Program-made: the position numbers and the translations under genes
Part shown: one piece after another, positions 1-6,285 of the stretch
Layout: each line of letters opens with the position of its first letter
Position numbering within the stretch: position 1 is the first letter of the stretch
Notes under the pieces: model-generated
The model's database searches: none
Seen by the model: the letters and a program-made list of their open reading frames with translations, nothing else
Told to the model about the DNA's origin: nothing
NCBI GenBank assembly: GCA_031268245.1
Contig: JAIRXN010000050.1
Coordinates: 1 to 6,812, forward strand
DNA from: Treponema sp.
GTDB lineage: Bacteria > Spirochaetota > Spirochaetia > Treponematales > Breznakiellaceae
Reading direction: 5' to 3'
DNA: 6,812 nucleotides

Positions 1-1548
1 ACCGAGGCTGTCATCACCGTGCCGGCCTACTTTAACGATGCTCAGCGGCAGGCAACAAAGGATGCGGGAAAGATAGCGGGTCTTGATGTCAAGCGGATCA
101 TCAATGAGCCCACGGCCGCTTCTTTAGCCTTCGGCTTCAACAAAGATCAGAGAAAAGAGAAAACTATCGCCGTCTATGACCTTGGGGGAGGCACCTTCGA
201 TATTTCTATTTTGGAACTGGGCGAAGGGGTTTTTGAAGTAAAATCCACCAACGGCGATACACACCTGGGCGGGGATGATTTTGACCGCCGTATCCAGGAA
301 TGGCTCATCGCCGAATTCAAAAAGGATACCGGCATAGATCTGGGACAGGACAGGATGGCCCTGCAGCGGCTCAGGGAGGCGGCGGAGAAGGCAAAAATCG
401 AACTTTCCGCGGTACAGACCACGGATATCAACCTCCCTTTCATCACCGCAGACCAGAGCGGGCCAAAACACCTGCAGAAGACCATTTCCAGGGCGAAATT
501 TGAACAGATGGTTCAGGATCTCTTTGACCGTTCCAGAGATCCCTGTATCAAGGCCCTGAAAGATGCGAATCTCAGCGCAGAGCAGATCGACGAAGTTATT
601 CTTGTCGGCGGTTCCACCCGGATTCCCGCGGTACAGCAGATTGTAAAGGATCTCTTCAAGAAAGAGCCCAACAGGGGGGTAAACCCCGACGAAGCGGTGG
701 CCGTAGGCGCCGCCATTCAGGGCGGAATTCTCGGCGGCGATGTGAAGGATGTGTTGCTGCTCGATGTAACGCCGCTTTCCCTGGGCATTGAAACCCTCGG
801 CGGTGTCATGACCAAACTTATACCACGGAATACCACGATCCCCACCCGGAAGAGCCAGATCTTCTCCACTGCGGCGGACGGACAGACGGCAGTTTCCATT
901 CAGGTACTCCAGGGTGAGCGGGAGATGGCCAATCAGAACCGGACTCTGGGCCGTTTCGATCTGGTCGGCATTCCGCCTGCGCCCCGCGGCGTGCCTCAAA
1001 TTGAAGTTACTTTCGACATTGACGCCAACGGCATTGTCCATGTAAGCGCCAAAGACCTCGGCACGGGGAAGGAGCAGAAGATCCGTATCGAAAGCTCCAG
1101 CGGGCTGAATGATTCGGATATTGAAAGGATGGTGAAGGAAGCGGAACTCCACGCCGAAGAAGACAAAAAAGAGCGGGAGAAGGCGGAAGTTCATAACGAG
1201 GCCGACTCCATGATCTACTCCACCGAAAAGAACCTCAAGGATCTGGGAGACAAGGTAAACGCCCAGGACAAGAGCAATGCGGAAGAGGCCATTGCGGAAC
1301 TGAGGCGGGCGCTGGAAGGCGGCGATATTCAAACGATCAAGGACAAGACCGAAGCTCTCAAACAGGTATCCTACAAGATTGCCGAGGAGATCTACAAAAA
1401 CCAGGGCGCCCAGCAGGAAGGCCCCGGCGGAACGGCAGGCCCTGATATGGGAGCGGCAGGCGGCCCGAACATGGGCGGCGGCGCTTCTTCAGGCCCGGAA
1501 ACAAAAAGCGCCGAGGATGCAGACTATGAAGTCGTAGACGACAAGTGA
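1..1548 (+). CDS. dnaK: Molecular chaperone DnaK (Hsp70), 5'-truncated by the window edge
   Basis: DnaK is the cytoplasmic Hsp70 chaperone that binds exposed hydrophobic peptides in an ATP-controlled cycle with DnaJ and GrpE. The reading frame is open from base 1, and 515 codons are visible up to the TGA. The first codon aligns with about residue 136 of E. coli DnaK, so roughly 135 N-terminal residues lie outside the window and the full protein would be about 650 residues (E. coli 638). Visible landmarks are VPAYFNDAQRQATKDAG and NEPTAA in the nucleotide-binding domain; the phosphate-binding loop DLGGGTFD (bases 178-201), whose Thr matches E. coli T199; ILVGGSTRIP (about 598-627); and the interdomain linker VLLLD (751-765) followed by VTPLSLGIET. 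After these come the beta substrate-binding domain, the charged helical lid, and a Gly/Pro/Met-rich tail ending in DYEVVDDK. No frameshift or missing key residue is seen in the visible part. The promoter and any HrcA/CIRCE operator would lie to the left. dnaJ follows after 44 bases. The family assignment is certain. Confidence 0.98.
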   Translation, partial: TEAVITVPAYFNDAQRQATKDAGKIAGLDVKRIINEPTAASLAFGFNKDQRKEKTIAVYDLGGGTFDISILELGEGVFEVKSTNGDTHLGGDDFDRRIQEWLIAEFKKDTGIDLGQDRMALQRLREAAEKAKIELSAVQTTDINLPFITADQSGPKHLQKTISRAKFEQMVQDLFDRSRDPCIKALKDANLSAEQIDEVILVGGSTRIPAVQQIVKDLFKKEPNRGVNPDEAVAVGAAIQGGILGGDVKDVLLLDVTPLSLGIETLGGVMTKLIPRNTTIPTRKSQIFSTAADGQTAVSIQVLQGEREMANQNRTLGRFDLVGIPPAPRGVPQIEVTFDIDANGIVHVSAKDLGTGKEQKIRIESSSGLNDSDIERMVKEAELHAEEDKKEREKAEVHNEADSMIYSTEKNLKDLGDKVNAQDKSNAEEAIAELRRALEGGDIQTIKDKTEALKQVSYKIAEEIYKNQGAQQEGPGGTAGPDMGAAGGPNMGGGASSGPETKSAEDADYEVVDDK

Positions 1549-1582
1549 GCTTCCGTTCACACATCATCTACAATTTAATATC

Positions 1583-1588
1583 GGGTGA
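1583..1588 (+). promoter_or_regulatory. Ribosome binding site of dnaJ
   Basis: The sequence GGGTGA contains GGTGA, which matches part of the AGGAGGTGA anti-Shine-Dalgarno complement and ends 4 bases before the ATG at 1593. It is a modest site. It helps select 1593 over the out-of-frame ATG at 1589, and the resulting N-terminus MAKRDYYEVLG is the standard one for DnaJ. Confidence 0.55.
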
Positions 1589-1592
1589 ATGA

Positions 1593-2714
1593 ATGGCAAA
1601 ACGCGATTATTACGAAGTTCTCGGTATACAGAAAAACGCCTCCAAGGATGATATAAAAAAGGCATACCGGAAACTTGCCATCCAGTATCATCCGGACAAG
1701 AATCCGGGGAACAGGGAAGCGGAGGAGAAATTCAAGGAGGCTACCGAGGCCTACGAAGTTCTGGGAGACGACCAGAAGAAGTCCGCATACGATCAGTTTG
1801 GTTTTGCCGGTGTTGAAGGCATGGGCGGCCAGCAGGATTACTCTCAGGTTTTCCATGGTTTTGAAGACCTCTTTGGGGGAGACTTCTCCAATATTTTCGA
1901 TATGTTCATGGGAGGATCTTCGCGGCGTTCCGGCGGAGGGGGAGGAGGCGCCAAGCAGGGGGCAAACCTCCGTTATGACATTGAGATCCCCTTCAAGGAT
2001 GCGATCTTCGGTACCAAGGTAGAGATTCAGTATAACCGTAACGATTCCTGCCCGGCCTGCAAAGGCACGGGGGCCTCATCAGGCTCAGGCCGGAAGGTAT
2101 GCCCCACCTGTCAGGGTTCCGGGGCGGTACGGCACAGCCAGGGCTTTTTCTCCGTTCAGTCTACCTGTCCCAACTGCCGGGGCGAAGGCTACATCATCGA
2201 AAGCCCCTGCCACGAATGCGGCGGTACAGGAACCCTGAAAAAGCGGCAGAAGATCAACGTAACTATTCCGCCGGGAATTGAAGACGGTAAACGGGTCGTA
2301 ATACACAAGCATGGTGATGCGGGGCCGAATGGCGGTACTCCGGGCGATCTCTATGTGTTTATCCGGGTCAAACCTCATGAATACTTTGAACGGCAAGACT
2401 GGGATCTCTATTGCGCCGTTCCCATCTCGGTAACACAGGCTGTTCTGGGAGCCGAAATCCATGTAAGCACCCTGGACAACAAGACCATCAAGGTGAAAAT
2501 TCCACCGGGTATCCAGACCGGCAAGATGCTCCGCATCCGGGATGAGGGAGTCCCCGCGGGAGGCCGTCGGGGCAATCTCTACATCAAGCTGATGGTTCAG
2601 ATACCCCTCAGGTTAAGCCGCCGGGGCAGGGAACTCATGGAAGAACTCGCAAAGGTTGAAGGCGAAAACAGCTCCCCCAAACCCATTCCGCTGTCCGATC
2701 TGAGCGGAAACTAG
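1593..2714 (+). CDS. dnaJ: Co-chaperone DnaJ (type I Hsp40)
   Basis: DnaJ captures unfolded proteins, passes them to DnaK and stimulates its ATPase in the cytoplasm. The protein has 373 residues, normal for the family (E. coli 376). Order of domains: J domain (about 1-70) with the essential HPD triad at 33-35; a Gly/Phe-rich linker (about 75-120) containing repeated F-G-F-type spacing and a run of six Gly; and the cysteine-rich zinc domain with all four CxxCxGxG repeats intact (Cys pairs 153/156, 170/173, 192/195 and 206/209). These are followed by the two beta-sandwich client-binding domains (about 215-350) with IPPGIEDGKRV and IPPGIQTGKMLRIRDEGVP. It is therefore a complete type I DnaJ rather than a DnaJ-like paralogue such as CbpA. 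It lies 44 bases behind dnaK with no terminator between them, so co-transcription is likely (inference). No grpE lies between dnaK and dnaJ. Its stop is 3 bases from the stop of the convergent helicase gene. Confidence 0.98.
   Translation: MAKRDYYEVLGIQKNASKDDIKKAYRKLAIQYHPDKNPGNREAEEKFKEATEAYEVLGDDQKKSAYDQFGFAGVEGMGGQQDYSQVFHGFEDLFGGDFSNIFDMFMGGSSRRSGGGGGGAKQGANLRYDIEIPFKDAIFGTKVEIQYNRNDSCPACKGTGASSGSGRKVCPTCQGSGAVRHSQGFFSVQSTCPNCRGEGYIIESPCHECGGTGTLKKRQKINVTIPPGIEDGKRVVIHKHGDAGPNGGTPGDLYVFIRVKPHEYFERQDWDLYCAVPISVTQAVLGAEIHVSTLDNKTIKVKIPPGIQTGKMLRIRDEGVPAGGRRGNLYIKLMVQIPLRLSRRGRELMEELAKVEGENSSPKPIPLSDLSGN
2686..2709. terminator. Possible hairpin at the convergent dnaJ/helicase 3' ends
   Basis: TTCCGCT (2686-2692) and AGCGGAA (2703-2709) form a perfect 7-bp inverted repeat with a 10-base loop. 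It lies inside the last codons of dnaJ and just past the helicase stop for minus-strand transcripts. Neither strand has a real U tract after it, so it is not a canonical intrinsic terminator. It is nevertheless the only hairpin candidate I noticed at a junction with 3 bases between the stop codons, and a symmetric stem could serve both directions or protect 3' ends. Confidence 0.35.
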
Positions 2715-2717
2715 CCT

Positions 2718-5700
2718 TTACCGTTCAAACAGAGCCCTGAGTTCCCCGTGACTCATCCGGGCAAGCCAGGATTCACCTGAACCAACGGTCATGTCGGCCA
2801 GTTCCTGTTTGCTTTTCAGCATGGCTTCGATCTTTTCCTCAAAGCTGTTTTTGGTGATAAAACGGTGGACAAAGACATTGCGTTTCTGTCCGATACGGAA
2901 TGCGCGGTCGGTAGCCTGATTTTCCACCGCCGGGTTGTACCAGAGATCGTAGTGGATTACCCGGCTGGCGGAGGTGAGGTTGAGGCCGAGGCCCCCGGCG
3001 CGCAGGCTCACGAGGAGTATGCGGCAGACCTTGTCGTTCTGGAACTTTTCTATTGTTTCACTGCGCCGCGTTTGGCTGAGGCCCCCGTGGTAGACGAGGG
3101 CTTCCTCTTCCAGTTCATTTCTGATGATTGTTTCCAGGCACTCAAGAGTTTCCACATACTGGCTGAAGATCAGGGTTTTCTCTCCCCCGGCAAGGATCTC
3201 TCCCAGCAGGGTGATAAGGAGCCGGGCCTTGCCGGAGAGATCCGAGACCGCGGGGCTTTCCTTGTCATAGACACGGGGATGATCGCAGATCTGTTTGAGG
3301 GCGGTCAAAAGTTTCAACACCAGGGCGGAACGTTTTTGCCCTTCCATCGTTTCCGCGGAAACATCCAGAATCGAAGCGACTACGTTTTCGTACAAGGCGG
3401 CCTGTTCCTTTTCAAGCACGGCGTATTCATCGCTGACGATTTTTTCCGGAAGATCGGCAATGATCGCCTTGTCGGTTTTTAGGCGGCGGAGGAGAAAGGG
3501 AGATGTAATCGAACGGAGTTCATCGGCAATCTCCTTCTGCCTGTGCATTTCGATGGGAATTCGGAAACGTTTTTTGAAACCGTCAGGCGTCCCCAGGTAT
3601 CCGGGAAGGACGACATCAAAAAGGGAACGCATATCCTCAAGACGGTTTTCCACCGGCGTTCCGGACAGGGCCAGGCGGAATTCGGCGTGAAGATTTTTTA
3701 CCGTTTTTGAACCGCGGGTCTCTTCATTTTTGAGGAGATGGGCCTCGTCCGCCACAAGCAGGGAGAAAGCCTCCGCAGCCAGTTTGGACGAATCCCTCAC
3801 CGCGGTCTGGTAGGTGGTAAGAAACACATCGGCCTTCCCGGTAAGGCTCCGGCTGCCGCCGTGATACCGGGACACCCTGAGGGAAGGGGCAAAGCGGCCG
3901 AATTCCCGTTCCCAGTTTTCCATGAGGGCCGCCGGAGCGAGTACAAGGCTTCTGTTTTTGAGGAGACCTTCGTCTTTCAGATGCAGCATTACCGCGATTG
4001 CCTGAACGGTTTTTCCCAACCCCATGTCGTCGGCCAGGATACAGCCGAATCCGGAAAGAAGCAGGGAACAGATCCAGTTAAAGCCCCGGATCTGATAGGG
4101 CCTTAAATCCGCATTGAGTTTTTTGGGGACACCGAAACGCCGTTCTTCAAAAAGTTTTTCGATTACCTTTTCCGCATCAAATGAAAGGACGCTCCCGCCT
4201 GCCAGATGGTATTTAAGGAATTCGGTCCCCGCGGGAGGAGGCGCCTCCTTTGCCATTTTAAGCAGGGAACGAAGTTCCGCAGGATCGATACGGATAAAAG
4301 CGTCCCTGAATTTTACAATGCCTTTCTTCTGTTTGACCAGAGATTCAAATTCCTTGAGGCTGATTACTTCGTCTCCCAGGGCAATCTGCCATTGCCAGTC
4401 CAGAAGTTTTTCCAGGTTGAGATATGAAACAAGGGAGCCTGATTTTTTTGTCTCCGTCATGAGGACAAGCCGGGGCTTCAGTTCCCGGTGGAGGGCCTTG
4501 GGAAGTATGACAGGAATTCCCAGCCTGGCCAGAAGCCGGGAAGCGTCATCCAGAAAATTGATCAGCCGTTCTTCGGAAAGATTCACCGTCTTCCTGGTAA
4601 AGAGGGCCCTGATTTCCGGGAGATAATTGGAGAGAGCCGTCGGGGCCTTTAACACCGTGATGTTTCCCGTGGCCTTTACCGCTTCCCTGAGGAGGATTCT
4701 CTTTGCGCCTGTTTTTGCCTTCCTGTCTTCCGCCAGTACGTCCATGGCAAGGCTGAAACCGGGGGTATCTTCCCTGGAACCGAGTTCCTTGATGATAAAA
4801 CGGTACTGCCATGCCGAAAAATCGGTGTGCAATACGGCAAGCCAGTTGCCTATGCTTTGGGGCAGATACTGCAGGGCCGGGGAAGAAATATTGATTCTGC
4901 TACCCTCAAAAAAGAGACCGCCTATTCTGCGGAACCCTTCATCTCCCTTGTGCAATGAAGGAACAAGATCATAATTCCTTTTAACCCATTCATTGAGAAA
5001 GGCGGAACAGAGGAGATCAAGCGTAGAACGGCCTGTGGCATAGATCTTTTTCTTTGTACCTTTCCTGCCCAGTTCAAGCATTGAATCTTCAAGGGCGGCA
5101 AGGTAATTCATGCATGTATTGATGTAGGGCAGTCTGGTAAAAGGCAGCCAGACGATCTCCAGTTTCTTTTCATCTGCAAAGACCGAGGGGATATAGGCCC
5201 CGGAGCGGAGCAGCGCGCCCAAAAATTTCGCCAGATAAAACAGAAAGGTATAAGAGCGGGAGCCTTCATCCCGGGAAAAGGCGTAAAACCCGGATACCGC
5301 CTCATAGACAGAAAGGGATTCGGTTTCCCCCGCAATACCGCTGCGCACCAGCATTGTTTCCGCACCGGGCCCGGGGTCTTTACACTCAAGCTTCCAGTGG
5401 GAGCAGGAAAAAAGATGCTCCCGCGAGGCATCTTCGCTAAAAGGAACAAAACTCTGATGTACCGCACTGTGGTAAAACTCTCCCAGGACAAGGGCAAAGT
5501 TACGGCTTGAAAAAACCGGCGAAGGGGGCAGGAGGGACATAATAAGATCCGTACAGAGGGGAATATCCGGAAACCGCAAAACCTGCAGCTCGGCTTCCCC
5601 AAGAGCGGAATATTCCTGCCCGCCTTCCCGGAACTTCTCAATCACAAAAGGCGGTTCCGGGACAGCCGCCATGTCTCCCTGGTATTTCCCGGCCAGACTT

Positions 5701-6191
5701 TTAAGATCGATGCCCCGGAGGGTAAAGAGGGTTTGAGGTTCCGCATCAATCTGCCGCGCTATAATGTAATAGAGCGCCGCCTGATGCTTGCAGGGATCGC
5801 CCCAATCGGGACAGGAACAACTACGCTTCATTTCATTCCAGCGTTTGGGAATGAGTCCGATCCCCTTCTTCCTGAGCTTCTGCAGCAACTCTTCCGGCAG
5901 CTCGCCGCTTTTTATCCGGATCAGCAGGGAAGGATCTTCTTCGATAAGAGCGGCAAGTTCCGCCTGTTCCGTCTTGCCCAGAGGAGGGAAATCAATTTCA
6001 ACCTTATAAAAGGGACGGTAATTCCCCTTGACTTTGGCTATTGCCTTGCAGTCCCGAATCTCCAGCGAAAGAACCTTCCCCGTATTGGCATAGCTTCTCC
6101 CCCGGTCAAGCCGGGCTCCCATCTCGTATGCATCCAGCGCTTCAATAAACCACGCTCCCCAGGGGCTGAGTCCATATTTCTGATTTGCCAT
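2718..6191 (-). CDS. SWIM zinc finger / SNF2-family DEAD/DEAH-box ATPase (helicase-like)
   Basis: This 1157-residue protein belongs to the Swi2/Snf2 branch of superfamily 2, whose members translocate on double-stranded DNA using ATP and typically remodel protein-DNA complexes rather than unwind strands. The N-terminus (about 1-60, with SPWGAWFIEAL and RLDRGRSYANTGKV) resembles SWIM-family proteins. The SWIM zinc finger has C125, C127, C134 and H136 (CxCx6CxH). Residues 150-560 are poorly recognisable. The stretch around 560-640 (LLDWQWQIALGDE at about 596-608) resembles the SNF2-associated DUF3670/PF12419 domain (recalled, not searched). The motor follows: RPYQ (697-700), Walker A DDMGLGKT (721-728, K727), DEAH box (815-818), SGTPVEN (843-849), LIFSQY, the motif V region SLRAGGLGLNLTSASR (1062-1077), YNPAVE (1085-1090) and motif VI QATDRAFRIGQ (1092-1102). 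All catalytic motifs are intact. ATG at 6191 is the first possible start after an in-frame TAG 15 bases upstream, and it has no Shine-Dalgarno sequence. The biological role is unknown; the neighbours do not suggest one. Confidence 0.93.
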   Translation of the reverse strand: MANQKYGLSPWGAWFIEALDAYEMGARLDRGRSYANTGKVLSLEIRDCKAIAKVKGNYRPFYKVEIDFPPLGKTEQAELAALIEEDPSLLIRIKSGELPEELLQKLRKKGIGLIPKRWNEMKRSCSCPDWGDPCKHQAALYYIIARQIDAEPQTLFTLRGIDLKSLAGKYQGDMAAVPEPPFVIEKFREGGQEYSALGEAELQVLRFPDIPLCTDLIMSLLPPSPVFSSRNFALVLGEFYHSAVHQSFVPFSEDASREHLFSCSHWKLECKDPGPGAETMLVRSGIAGETESLSVYEAVSGFYAFSRDEGSRSYTFLFYLAKFLGALLRSGAYIPSVFADEKKLEIVWLPFTRLPYINTCMNYLAALEDSMLELGRKGTKKKIYATGRSTLDLLCSAFLNEWVKRNYDLVPSLHKGDEGFRRIGGLFFEGSRINISSPALQYLPQSIGNWLAVLHTDFSAWQYRFIIKELGSREDTPGFSLAMDVLAEDRKAKTGAKRILLREAVKATGNITVLKAPTALSNYLPEIRALFTRKTVNLSEERLINFLDDASRLLARLGIPVILPKALHRELKPRLVLMTETKKSGSLVSYLNLEKLLDWQWQIALGDEVISLKEFESLVKQKKGIVKFRDAFIRIDPAELRSLLKMAKEAPPPAGTEFLKYHLAGGSVLSFDAEKVIEKLFEERRFGVPKKLNADLRPYQIRGFNWICSLLLSGFGCILADDMGLGKTVQAIAVMLHLKDEGLLKNRSLVLAPAALMENWEREFGRFAPSLRVSRYHGGSRSLTGKADVFLTTYQTAVRDSSKLAAEAFSLLVADEAHLLKNEETRGSKTVKNLHAEFRLALSGTPVENRLEDMRSLFDVVLPGYLGTPDGFKKRFRIPIEMHRQKEIADELRSITSPFLLRRLKTDKAIIADLPEKIVSDEYAVLEKEQAALYENVVASILDVSAETMEGQKRSALVLKLLTALKQICDHPRVYDKESPAVSDLSGKARLLITLLGEILAGGEKTLIFSQYVETLECLETIIRNELEEEALVYHGGLSQTRRSETIEKFQNDKVCRILLVSLRAGGLGLNLTSASRVIHYDLWYNPAVENQATDRAFRIGQKRNVFVHRFITKNSFEEKIEAMLKSKQELADMTVGSGESWLARMSHGELRALFER

Positions 6192-6200
6192 TGAGATCGA

Positions 6201-6209
6201 ATTCTAACA
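6201..6209 (-). promoter_or_regulatory. Candidate extended -10 promoter of the SWIM-SNF2 gene
   Basis: On the minus strand TGtTAGAAT (6209 down to 6201) is an extended -10 element with 5 of 6 bases of TATAAT. No recognisable -35 lies 16 to 18 bases upstream, which the TG extension could compensate for. Transcription would begin near 6194, leaving a leader of about 3 bases or none. This fits the absence of a Shine-Dalgarno sequence before the ATG. The in-frame stop TAG is part of this -10 element. Confidence 0.4.
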
Positions 6210-6233
6210 CAGAGAGAGGATGACCGCTATAGT

Positions 6234-6245
6234 TCGCCAAGGCGA
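6234..6245. promoter_or_regulatory. Candidate operator palindrome between divergent promoters
   Basis: TCGCC-AA-GGCGA is an inverted repeat with perfect 5-bp arms. Its centre (6239.5) is exactly midway between the transcription starts predicted for the helicase (6194) and rnfC (6285), at about -45 from each. It could be a shared regulator site. The arms are short, so a chance occurrence cannot be excluded. Confidence 0.3.
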
Positions 6246-6250
6246 GGATA

Positions 6251-6278
6251 TTGATCCCGGGGCCGATTTTGCTATAGT
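6251..6278 (+). promoter_or_regulatory. Candidate rnfC promoter (-35 and extended -10)
   Basis: TTGATC (6251-6256, 4 of 6 consensus) is followed after 16 bases by TATAGT (6273-6278, 5 of 6), which is preceded by TGc to make an extended -10. The expected transcription start is about 6285, one base before the rnfC ATG. This is the best promoter-like sequence in the intergenic region and explains the missing ribosome binding site. Confidence 0.55.
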
Positions 6279-6285
6279 ATAAATA

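Noticed and set aside
124..1332. A 402-codon open frame on the minus strand opposite dnaK
   Set aside because: Long antisense frames opposite dnaK are a well-known by-product of its codon pattern. The translation shows no recognisable domain, and the plus strand is unambiguously dnaK.
1549..1592. A possible internal promoter before dnaJ (TTCACA at 1556-1561, TTTAAT at 1574-1579)
   Set aside because: The two hexamers are only 12 bases apart, too close for a sigma-70 promoter, and read-through from dnaK is the simpler explanation.
2865..3482. A 205-codon plus-strand frame opposite the helicase motor region, with several others between 3295 and 4974
   Set aside because: They overlap the conserved SNF2 motifs on the minus strand, and their translations look like shadow sequence with no domain.
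2718..6191. Idea that the SNF2 protein belongs to a phage-defence system
   Set aside because: SNF2 helicases occur in some defence systems, but here there is no methylase, nuclease, phospholipase or other partner gene, and both neighbours are housekeeping genes.
5733..6194. A 153-codon plus-strand frame opposite the helicase N-terminus
   Set aside because: It lies opposite the SWIM finger and conserved N-terminal region, and its own product has no recognisable feature.
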